IMG/VR virus record: IMGVR_UViG_3300047476_001355
Coordinates: 1 to 35,460 of that record
Reading direction: 5' to 3' (one strand)
DNA: 35,460 nucleotides
Source: a virus
Below the pieces are notes generated by a model. That model was not told the origin of the DNA and ran no database searches. It saw nothing but the letters and a program-made list of their open reading frames with translations. This document shows positions 6,600 to 13,831 of this stretch, piece after piece (the stretch's first letter is position 1; each line of letters begins with the position of its first letter). Position numbers and translations under genes: made by a program.

Positions 6600-7454
6600 A
6601 TGGGTTTTCTTACTGACAGAGCATGGATTACGGGTATTACTAAAACTAATTTATTTCACGTTGTTGATGTGAATGACACATCTCAAGGTAATCCAGATGG
6701 TTCATCATATAAGGGTTCTGTAGACCAATTTATAGTATTGTTAAATACAGAATTTGTAAAATTAACAGGTGATACAATGACAGGTCCTTTGTCATTACCA
6801 AGTTTAACCGCAAATACCGCTCATACAGGGACGTTGGTTATTACCTCAACACCATCTACTGATACTCAATTAGGTACGGAATATTTAACAAGAGATTCTT
6901 TAACAGGTGAGGTTAAAATTAAACAAATTCCAGGTCCAACGGTATACGGTTTATTCGCACAAACAGGTAATAGTGCCGTTGTTAGTGCAACAACAGTTGA
7001 ATCTTCCATAATTGATGGGGGTGTTGGTACCTTAACGGTACCCTCAAATGGATTTACTGTTGGGGATAGTTTCAGAGCGGATTTTGGTGGTCTTCTTTCA
7101 GTTAAAGGTGGTGGTGATACTCTTAGGGTTAAAATTAAATCGGGTAGTGTTATTTTATCTGATTCTGGAATAATATCAGTGAATTCGGTAACGGATGGTG
7201 TATGGCAAATGAATATTAATTTTACAATTAGACAAATTGGTGGTGCGGGTGTTGCGTCAATTGTAACATTGGGAAATTTTCATAATATGCAAACTTCAGG
7301 GGGGTCTCAAGAAGGGTTTGGGTTTAACACTGTTAATAATACTACTTTTGACACAACTTCACCTAACGTTTTGGACGTTACAGTTCAATGGGGAAGTACT
7401 AGTGCGGCTAATAAAATATATTCAGATATATTTATTTTAAACAAAATATTTTAA
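6600..7454 (+). CDS. Tail-fibre-like protein with GDTMTG motif
   Basis: 284 aa. VKLTGDTMTGPLSLPSL (53-69) is the GDTMTGxL element common in phage tail fibres, where it marks a fibre repeat or trimeric shaft. The N-terminal MGFLTDRAWITGITKTNLFHVVDV may attach it to the virion. From about residue 115 the sequence is glycine- and beta-rich and ends KIYSDIFILNKIF, consistent with a C-terminal jelly-roll type receptor-binding or capping domain (fold is inference). It has no Thr-Pro tract. Its stop codon overlaps that of the convergent minus-strand gene in a TTAA. Confidence 0.75.
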   Translation: MGFLTDRAWITGITKTNLFHVVDVNDTSQGNPDGSSYKGSVDQFIVLLNTEFVKLTGDTMTGPLSLPSLTANTAHTGTLVITSTPSTDTQLGTEYLTRDSLTGEVKIKQIPGPTVYGLFAQTGNSAVVSATTVESSIIDGGVGTLTVPSNGFTVGDSFRADFGGLLSVKGGGDTLRVKIKSGSVILSDSGIISVNSVTDGVWQMNINFTIRQIGGAGVASIVTLGNFHNMQTSGGSQEGFGFNTVNNTTFDTTSPNVLDVTVQWGSTSAANKIYSDIFILNKIF

Positions 7455-7627
7455 TCTTTAGGATTGGTTTTTCCTACGTTATCGTATAATTTCATAAGTC
7501 TTCTAGTTTCTCTTAGATTCTTTTCAAGTCTATCTAACTCCTTCTCACTCACACCTTTTTCACATGCTTCATCATAAGCTTTTTGTGATTCAACGACTAA
7601 TTTTGAAATTGTTTTAAGTAGTTTCAT
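7451..7627 (-). CDS. Small helical protein, unknown function
   Basis: 58 aa from the ATG at 7627. The frame can be extended to a TTG at 7648, but the ATG is preferred because an exact TATTTATA box lies 5 nt upstream, as at other unit starts. The protein is charged and helical (KLVVESQKAYDEACEKGVSE, then EKELDRLEKNLRETRRLMKL), likely a short coiled coil. It is the only minus-strand gene inside the fibre block. It could be a regulator or assembly factor; nothing decides this. Confidence 0.55.
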   Translation of the reverse strand: MKLLKTISKLVVESQKAYDEACEKGVSEKELDRLEKNLRETRRLMKLYDNVGKTNPKD

Positions 7628-7632
7628 ACATC

Positions 7633-7640
7633 TATAAATA
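7633..7640 (-). promoter_or_regulatory. TATTTATA box 5 nt before the 58-aa gene
   Basis: Minus-strand reading TATTTATA-GATGT-ATG. On the plus strand the same bases read TATAAATA, identical to the T4 late promoter core; that orientation would fire toward the glycosyltransferase gene at 7701, so a role in either direction cannot be excluded. Confidence 0.5.
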
Positions 7641-7700
7641 TATCCCAAAACACCATTTATTACAAATGTTTCTTTTCTATATTTAATTTTATATAGTATT

Positions 7701-8681
7701 ATGGAGGAAAAATTATTATTTGTTACCGCTCAACCTGATGTACCATATTTTCATTGGCAGGTTAGGGTTTATGTTCAGAATTTTACAGATTTAGGTATTA
7801 ACCCTAAAAATATACATGTTATTTTTGGGATGGTTCAAGGTAATTCTGAACCAACTAAAGAATCATTAGAATTAAAGGATTTGGGTATAAATGTTCATCA
7901 TTATTTAGATGATAGAAAAGAAAAAAAATATATCCCGAGTATTAAACCTTTTTTAGTTTATAAATGGTTAGAAGAATTCCCTGAAAATGGTAAATTATTT
8001 TTCTTACATGACGCGGATATTATTTTTAGGGAATTACCTGACTTTAATAAATTAATTAATGATGACATAATTTATGTGTCTGATACAATAGGTTACATTG
8101 GTTACGATTATATCATGGACTGTTGTAATAGATATGAAACTAATCATCCATCATCAAATAAAGGTCAATTGATTGAAGAAATGTCAGAAGTCATTGGGTT
8201 ATCGGTCGATACTATTAAAGAAAATCAAAATAACTCAGGCGGGGGTCAATATATTATAAAAAACACCCCATGGGAATTGTGGTTTAAAATCTATTATGAC
8301 TGTGTTCCATTATACAATCAAATGTTAGATTATCATAAAAGATTTCCAATAAGTCCAGGTGAGATACAATTTTGGACCGCGGAAATGTGGTCATTATTAT
8401 GGAATCTTTGGTTTTTTGGTTTTGAAACTAAAATATCTGATGAGTTAGATTTTTCTTGGGCGACGGATACTATTAAAATATACGAACAAAGACCTATATT
8501 ACATATGGCAGGAGTTACTCAAGATTTAAAAGATAAAAAATTTTTCAAAGGAGATTATATTAATGTAAACCCATTGGGAAAATTAAAGGAGGATATTAAC
8601 TTTTTCGAATACATTGATGAGAATAGTGCAACAAGAAAATACATTGATGTGATGAAAAAAATAATAAAATTTCAGTCGTAA
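7701..8681 (+). CDS. Putative GT-A-type glycosyltransferase
   Basis: 326 aa. The protein opens with a Rossmann-like strand (KLLFVTAQPDVPYFHWQVRV), continues through NIHVIFGM, and carries a DxD signature D104-A-D106 in KLFFLHDADIIFR, the metal/nucleotide-sugar site of GT-A enzymes. Further elements are NNSGGGQYIIKNTPWELWFK (about 176-195) and a late RPILHMAGV segment, which together resemble the peptidyl Ser/hydroxyproline glycosyltransferase-like group (SERGT/HPAT type) in motif order; that subgroup is tentative. It has no membrane segment, so it would act in the host cytoplasm. Placement between genes for Thr-Pro-rich fibre proteins suggests those proteins as substrates; host surface glycans or phage DNA are alternatives. 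Confidence 0.65.
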   Translation: MEEKLLFVTAQPDVPYFHWQVRVYVQNFTDLGINPKNIHVIFGMVQGNSEPTKESLELKDLGINVHHYLDDRKEKKYIPSIKPFLVYKWLEEFPENGKLFFLHDADIIFRELPDFNKLINDDIIYVSDTIGYIGYDYIMDCCNRYETNHPSSNKGQLIEEMSEVIGLSVDTIKENQNNSGGGQYIIKNTPWELWFKIYYDCVPLYNQMLDYHKRFPISPGEIQFWTAEMWSLLWNLWFFGFETKISDELDFSWATDTIKIYEQRPILHMAGVTQDLKDKKFFKGDYINVNPLGKLKEDINFFEYIDENSATRKYIDVMKKIIKFQS

Positions 8682-8683
8682 TG

Positions 8684-8691
8684 TATTTATA
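8684..8691 (+). promoter_or_regulatory. TATTTATA box 4 nt before the 638-aa gene
   Basis: Exact TATTTATA followed by ATAA and the ATG at 8696. The gap of four bases is the same as at 10639, 32734 and (variant box) 4329. If it is a -10 element the transcript would be leaderless or nearly so. Confidence 0.55.
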
Positions 8692-8695
8692 ATAA

Positions 8696-10612
8696 ATGGC
8701 TTGTTCAATATATCAACTTTCTTTCGGTGTATCACCGTCATCAACATATTCATTTGTTGATTGTTTTTCTAATACAATAACTTTTTCACCTGTACCTAGT
8801 AGTACATATATGTGTTGGGCAGACGATTCAACCCCTCCACCACCATCTACCGATTTAAATATTTATCAAGGTACTTTAAATTCCCCATCATATTTAAGAT
8901 TCGATGATTGTTGTGGTAAATTTTCAGGTTTAATTTATTTAGATAATATTGTATCATACCCTTATGTTTTTAGTAGTGATTTAATAATTACAACGAATGG
9001 TCAAATTATTAGTGAAACTAGTGACATTTGTCTTTCATGGAACAATACAGGTTCAACGTCAGGAATAGAATACATTAGTCTATATAAATTACCTTCAGAT
9101 TACTACGAAGGTAATTCATGTTCTGAATGTATATCCGACCAACCATGTGTTACACCAACACCGACACCGACTCTTACACCAACTCCAACCCCAACACCAA
9201 CACCGACACCATTTCCACCTATAAGACCATCATTCAACAATGAATGTGACCCTATAACATTATTCCCTATGGGTGTGTCTTGTTCTGTAGTTCATCCTTC
9301 ACCTTATTCATCTGATGGTGTTGCGTCTTTAATTATTACAGGAGGTACACCACCTTACTTTATAAGTTGGGAAAATGGTAATATATCTCCAATTATTTAT
9401 AATTTAAGTGCAGGTTCTTATGGTGCAACTATAATAGACTCTTATGGTGATTTTACCGCAAATACTACTTGTGTATTAACAGGTTCAACACCAACACCTA
9501 GTATGACACCAACACCAACACCAACACCTCCATATTTAGAATATGACTTATGTATGGTTACTAACTTGTTAACTCACGGTTCATATACTGAAACACAAAC
9601 TGATTTTTATCCAAATGGTTTAGTTAATTCAAGACCATCATGGATTTCTGACGATTCAAGTCAATTGATATATTGGGATAACGTAATATCTCAATGGAAA
9701 GTGTCGGCATCAACTCCTACAACATATGTGATAACTAACTCAAATCCAACTTATCCACCAATTTATGGTGGTTGGTTTATTATTGGTGGAACAGGTAGTG
9801 TGATTGTTTACGAAGGTCCATGTAATGAAGGTTTAATTTCCGAAATGAAGTTCTCTGAATCATCACCTTTTAGTATTGAGAATCCTCAACCATTAGTTAT
9901 AACCACAACTAAAAATCAAACAATATGTGGTTGTGATGGTGGTATAACAGTTTCTGCAAAAGGTGGTACTCCTCCTTATTCATATTCAATAAATGGGGGG
10001 TTAACCTTTAGAAATATTCCAATTTTTACTAATTTATGTTCAGGTACATATAATTTAATTGTGAGTGATTATGAGGGTAAAATTGTTAGTGAAAATATTG
10101 TATTAAATCCTCCGTCATCACCGACAACTTATAATGTGAAATTAGTTACAATACCAACAACTATAGAAGCTAATTCAGAAGTATTAACTAAAGAATATGT
10201 TACAACTTTATCTATAAGTCCTCAATTACCAGATGGTGCAAATATTTCGTTTAACTTGAATCATTTAAACTTATCCAAGAGTTCACCTAATAAAGATTCA
10301 TCATCAACTAAGGTAAATTCCATTTTAATTGTAGATGATGTTGAGTATAAAATTACGTCATCAAACGAATCTAATGATAGGGTAATTAACACTATTGCAG
10401 GTTGTCAATCGGAATATATTTATACAACTTCATTATCCGAATATTGGGGTCCGATTGTAATTAATAATACCTCAACTTTAAAATTAGTAACATACACTAG
10501 TGTTATAAGGAATGAGTCGGTAAACTGTTATGTGGGTACTAGTGATGACACATACACAATAACTAATTTAAAAATAACAGGTTGTAATTGTTGTTCAGTA
10601 ATACAATCATAA
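8696..10612 (+). CDS. Thr-Pro-rich fibre/adhesin-like protein with SprB-type repeats
   Basis: 638 aa. Order of parts: Cys-containing N-terminal beta region (1-150), Thr-Pro tract (153-172), an SprB-like repeat (about 195-262, ITGGTPPYFISWENG then LSAGSYGATIIDSYGD), a second Thr-Pro tract (264-278), a module shared with the 542-aa protein (285-345, SSQLIYWDNVISQWKVS), a second SprB-like repeat (about 400-472, GGTPPYSYSINGG then CSGTYNLIVSDYEGK), and a beta-rich C-terminal domain ending in CNCCSVIQS. SprB repeats are known from the Flavobacterium gliding adhesin. The combination suggests an extended virion surface adhesin or receptor-binding fibre. Function is inferred from domains and context. 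Confidence 0.75.
   Translation: MACSIYQLSFGVSPSSTYSFVDCFSNTITFSPVPSSTYMCWADDSTPPPPSTDLNIYQGTLNSPSYLRFDDCCGKFSGLIYLDNIVSYPYVFSSDLIITTNGQIISETSDICLSWNNTGSTSGIEYISLYKLPSDYYEGNSCSECISDQPCVTPTPTPTLTPTPTPTPTPTPFPPIRPSFNNECDPITLFPMGVSCSVVHPSPYSSDGVASLIITGGTPPYFISWENGNISPIIYNLSAGSYGATIIDSYGDFTANTTCVLTGSTPTPSMTPTPTPTPPYLEYDLCMVTNLLTHGSYTETQTDFYPNGLVNSRPSWISDDSSQLIYWDNVISQWKVSASTPTTYVITNSNPTYPPIYGGWFIIGGTGSVIVYEGPCNEGLISEMKFSESSPFSIENPQPLVITTTKNQTICGCDGGITVSAKGGTPPYSYSINGGLTFRNIPIFTNLCSGTYNLIVSDYEGKIVSENIVLNPPSSPTTYNVKLVTIPTTIEANSEVLTKEYVTTLSISPQLPDGANISFNLNHLNLSKSSPNKDSSSTKVNSILIVDDVEYKITSSNESNDRVINTIAGCQSEYIYTTSLSEYWGPIVINNTSTLKLVTYTSVIRNESVNCYVGTSDDTYTITNLKITGCNCCSVIQS
9149..9211 (+). repeat. Thr-Pro tract (638-aa protein, first)
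   Basis: ACNCCN-type repeats encoding almost pure alternating Thr-Pro over residues 152-172. Confidence 0.85.
9485..9529 (+). repeat. Thr-Pro tract (638-aa protein, second)
   Basis: Encodes residues 264-278 (STPTPSMTPTPTPTP), directly after the first SprB-like repeat. Confidence 0.8.
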
Positions 10613-10626
10613 AAATTAAAAACGAA

Positions 10627-10634
10627 TATTTATA
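10627..10634 (+). promoter_or_regulatory. TATTTATA box 4 nt before the 844-aa gene
   Basis: Exact TATTTATA followed by GTCA and the ATG at 10639, the same spacing as at 8696 and 32734. Confidence 0.55.
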
Positions 10635-10638
10635 GTCA

Positions 10639-13173
10639 ATGGGTTATATAATTAAAAATACTTCAGGGTTAATAAACACAAGATTAACCGACACTGGAAG
10701 ACAAAAATTGTCTCAAGGTAATTTTAATATTTCTTATTTCCAAGTAGGTGATAGTGAAGTATCGTATAATACTTTACCAACATCCTATAATCAATTTGAT
10801 ACTATGATACTTGAGCCTGATTTTAACGCTCAAAATTCAAGTGGGGCCCCTCAGTCAAATAAAGAAAATGTAAAATACCCATATTATGTAGACGGTTTAA
10901 CAGGTAATACCTATGGAGTTCCTTTTATGGATTCGATTGTTAGTCCTGTTTATAATAGAGCCGTAATGAGAGGTTTTTTCACTGGAAACACAAGTGCAAG
11001 TACTATTAATTGGAGCGCGATGACGAATAACTTTTACGCAATAAATGCGGATTATGTTATTAAAATGAATACTTTAAATGGTACTTCAACTATACCTCCT
11101 TTACTATCACCTTCAACAACTAATCCTGTTAGAGAACCATCAGTAGGTGATATAGTTACCATATATTTTGATGGTAAAGGTATGTATAATAATTCTTGTT
11201 CAAATCTACCTTCACCAACACCTACCCCAACTTCAACAGTTACTCCTTCGGTAAGTTCAAGTTCAGGGTCAAATCCGACTCCAACACCAACACCTTCGGC
11301 AACATTTACTTGTGAAACACCAACTCCAACACCAACACCTTCGGCAACATTTTGTCCAACACCAACACCTAGTAGAGCTTGTCCTCCTCCACCTCCTCCG
11401 AATTGTTTAATGTCATTAAACAGTTGTTATTCAGTTTTAACTTATAGAATAACCTCGGTATGTTTAGGTGAGATTACTTTAGACAGACCAACACCTGATT
11501 TTAGTAATTTATCTTACGAATGTTATGCTAGAATGATTGTTTATCCACCTAATATGCAAACCATTTATGATAGTATTACTCCAAGTCGTCATTGGAATGA
11601 TAATGTTATTAACTTCGAATCAGTTTGTTACACAGATGAATTTGATGTTAAAGTTTGGAATATGAATATTCCGTGGTCTGAAAATCCAGCAGGGTTGTAT
11701 TCGTCAGTAAGTAAGGATTACACTAATTTTGGTTCAAAACAATATTTAGGGAGTAAAGAATATTTTGGTTACGCCTCAAGTAGTGGTCAAACCGATACTA
11801 GTTCGACTTACTATAATAACTCATTCGGTGATGTAGTTACTGTAACACCTGAAGAACAAAAAGCAATCGCTATTATTCATTATACCAACCAAACAGTTGA
11901 TTTATTCTACGGTGAAAAATTTGCGTTAGAACCTTTTGATGAATCAAATCCTTCAGATACTACAGGTCAAGCAAGAAATTTTAAATTACACATTCCTTGG
12001 TTAATGTGGCATAAAAATCCTGAATGTTGTTTTGGTGAAACATTTTGGGTTGACCCTCCTGAATTTGAGGACCTTGACCTATTTAAGGTTCATTATCTTC
12101 AATCAACTAAAAATAGTGACATGAATTCACCAGGGATTCGTTATTACCATCTATGGGATACTCATAGAAATGTTAATAATATACCAAGTAGAATTGGTAA
12201 GGTATTCCCTGATTCTAAAATAGTAATCATTGATGATGAAGAGATTATTGCTTCAATGTCATATAAATCAAATAGGAACTGGACTTTACCCGCTCCAAGG
12301 GTGTCTTTAGTTACTCCTAACACTTGTGGTAATGATAATACATCGGTATCAGGTGTTTTAACAGGGGCGTCTCAATATATGCACGTAACTTATAGATTAT
12401 CAAATACCTCTACATTTACGAATTCTTTACATTGTAACTATTATTCAGTAATACAAGGACCTAATATTGAGTGTTTACCTTTAACTTCTCAAAATGTTGC
12501 GGTTAGATTTGGTGGTGATTTTAGTTGTTTGAGACCTACGTATAGTCCAACAACAACAACTACCACATATATACCATATACTACAACAACAACATCTACA
12601 TACGAACCAATTGTTGGTACAACAACAACAATATGTCCTGATGTGTGTGATGTAGTCTCAGGATTTTATGCTGATAAATTTGAGGTAATCTGTCAGAAAG
12701 TTGATGGTAATGGTAGACCTAATTCATCTGAGTGGAAGATAATAGATTTTACTGACCAAATTTCAAATCTATTAGTAAATGGTTATATAACTGAAGAAGC
12801 TATTACAGGGTCAACATTTGTAATTACAGATGAAGAATATGAAAATGCCCCATCATATAATTTAAACGATTATATTCCATTAACACCAGCAGGTTATACA
12901 GGGTCGTCTTTAAATTTTGGTGATGAGTATTATTTCTACGGTTCATTAGAAACTGATATTGAAGCAACTATTTACGAAATGAGGTATAAAATTAATTTAA
13001 GTCAAGCAGAATTCTTATCATCCTCAAATCCGTCATGGACTCCAGGTACCTCATCATACGTTTCTGAAATTGGTCTTTACGATTCCAATAAAAATCTTAT
13101 GATTATATCAAAAATGCAGTCACCTGTATTAAGACAAGGTATTCAGCAATTTTTGATTAAATTCGATTTATAA
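10639..13173 (+). CDS. Large modular tail-fibre-like structural protein
   Basis: 844 aa. The N-terminus (IINTRLTDTGRQKLSQGNFN-type segment, residues 11-30, then ISYFQVGDSEVSY) looks like a conserved virion-attachment domain: the phrase TGRxKLSQGNxxISYFxxGDSE recurs, from memory, in phages of Bacteroidetes. A Thr-Pro/Ser and poly-Pro linker spans residues 191-257, and a poly-Thr linker lies at about 635-665 (runs of five or six Thr). Between them is a large domain rich in Trp and Tyr (about 260-630). The C-terminal 150 residues end IRQGIQQFLIKFDL-like. It is probably a long tail fibre or baseplate-attached collar protein. No enzyme motif is seen. Confidence 0.7.
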   Translation: MGYIIKNTSGLINTRLTDTGRQKLSQGNFNISYFQVGDSEVSYNTLPTSYNQFDTMILEPDFNAQNSSGAPQSNKENVKYPYYVDGLTGNTYGVPFMDSIVSPVYNRAVMRGFFTGNTSASTINWSAMTNNFYAINADYVIKMNTLNGTSTIPPLLSPSTTNPVREPSVGDIVTIYFDGKGMYNNSCSNLPSPTPTPTSTVTPSVSSSSGSNPTPTPTPSATFTCETPTPTPTPSATFCPTPTPSRACPPPPPPNCLMSLNSCYSVLTYRITSVCLGEITLDRPTPDFSNLSYECYARMIVYPPNMQTIYDSITPSRHWNDNVINFESVCYTDEFDVKVWNMNIPWSENPAGLYSSVSKDYTNFGSKQYLGSKEYFGYASSSGQTDTSSTYYNNSFGDVVTVTPEEQKAIAIIHYTNQTVDLFYGEKFALEPFDESNPSDTTGQARNFKLHIPWLMWHKNPECCFGETFWVDPPEFEDLDLFKVHYLQSTKNSDMNSPGIRYYHLWDTHRNVNNIPSRIGKVFPDSKIVIIDDEEIIASMSYKSNRNWTLPAPRVSLVTPNTCGNDNTSVSGVLTGASQYMHVTYRLSNTSTFTNSLHCNYYSVIQGPNIECLPLTSQNVAVRFGGDFSCLRPTYSPTTTTTTYIPYTTTTTSTYEPIVGTTTTICPDVCDVVSGFYADKFEVICQKVDGNGRPNSSEWKIIDFTDQISNLLVNGYITEEAITGSTFVITDEEYENAPSYNLNDYIPLTPAGYTGSSLNFGDEYYFYGSLETDIEATIYEMRYKINLSQAEFLSSSNPSWTPGTSSYVSEIGLYDSNKNLMIISKMQSPVLRQGIQQFLIKFDL
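11209..11409 (+). repeat. Thr-Pro/Ser and poly-Pro linker (844-aa protein)
   Basis: Encodes residues 191-257. Thr-Pro tracts alternate with Ser-rich spacers and end in a run of prolines (PPPPPP). It contains the exact direct repeat listed separately. Confidence 0.8.
11278..11352 (+). repeat. Exact 30-bp direct repeat, 45-bp period
   Basis: Copy 1 at 11278-11307 and copy 2 at 11323-11352 are identical (starting ACTCCAACACCAACACC and ending GGCAACATTT). The 45-bp offset equals 15 codons, so gain or loss of a unit stays in frame. Confidence 0.9.
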
Positions 13174-13175
13174 TT

Positions 13176-13775
13176 ATGAAAAAAAATATTAAGGAAAGCC
13201 CTAAGGTTTTAGGGTTAGATGTGTCAACTAAAACTATTGGGTGGGCGTTATTTGATATCGAAACTCAAGAGTTATTAGAATTAACACATGTTTCACCTGT
13301 TCCTAAACCTAAAGAGGAAAATAAGATAAAAGAGTTGATTCTAAAAAGTGGTATTTTTAGAAGTAAGTTAATTCAATACAAAGATTTGGGCATTACCAAA
13401 GTGATAATTGAGGAACCGTTATTAAATAGTAATAATATTTATACTATCCAAACATTAATGAGGTATAACACACTAATAACTAAGGAAATTTACGATGTTT
13501 TAGGTATTGTTCCTGATTATATCTCAACATACAATTCAAGAAAACTTGGGTTCCCTCATTTGGTTCAACAAAACGATAAAGGTAAATTTGTATTATTTGG
13601 TGGTTACCCTAAAGATTGTGATAAAAAACAAATCATATGGGAATTAGTCGCTAAAAGAGAACCTCAAATTACTTGGGCTTATACAAGAAATAATACCCTT
13701 AAAAAAGAAAATTTTGATATGACCGATGCTTATTGTTGTGTGTTAGGTTATATGAAACAAGAAAATATTTGGTAA
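13176..13775 (+). CDS. RuvC-fold Holliday junction resolvase-like nuclease
   Basis: 199 aa. RNase H-fold catalytic acidic residues are in RuvC order: D15 in VLGLDVSTKTIGWAL, E79/E80 in KVIIEEPLL, and D181/D184 in NFDMTDAYCCVLGY. The length fits RuvC-type resolvases. It would resolve branched replicative DNA before packaging, a job done in T4 by the unrelated endonuclease VII. It follows the 844-aa gene by 2 nt and ends the plus-strand block at a shared hairpin terminator, so it would be expressed with the late fibre genes, consistent with a packaging-linked role. The fold is well supported; resolvase specificity versus another RNase H-like activity is inferred. Confidence 0.8.
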   Translation: MKKNIKESPKVLGLDVSTKTIGWALFDIETQELLELTHVSPVPKPKEENKIKELILKSGIFRSKLIQYKDLGITKVIIEEPLLNSNNIYTIQTLMRYNTLITKEIYDVLGIVPDYISTYNSRKLGFPHLVQQNDKGKFVLFGGYPKDCDKKQIIWELVAKREPQITWAYTRNNTLKKENFDMTDAYCCVLGYMKQENIW

Positions 13776-13799
13776 TATCGTTTAATATACCGATAATAT

Positions 13800-13827
13800 A
13801 AAATATCGTCTTTTTAGACGATATTTT
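13800..13827. terminator. Bidirectional hairpin terminator between convergent operons
   Basis: A perfect 12-bp stem (13800-13811 with 13816-13827, core ATATCGTCT / AGACGATAT) encloses a TTTT loop. On the plus strand it runs into a T tract through 13833. On the minus strand it is followed by TTTT and AT-rich sequence. It lies between the stops of the resolvase (13775) and the SprB-repeat gene (13832). Confidence 0.88.
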
Positions 13828-13831
13828 TTTT

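Noticed and set aside
7628-7648. Upstream TTG start for the small minus-strand gene
   Set aside because: It would place the TATTTATA box inside the coding region; the ATG at 7627 is better positioned.
5348-11409. Thr-Pro DNA repeats as a possible CRISPR array or diversity-generating template
   Set aside because: Units are short, in frame and without unique spacers; no reverse transcriptase or cas gene is present in the window.
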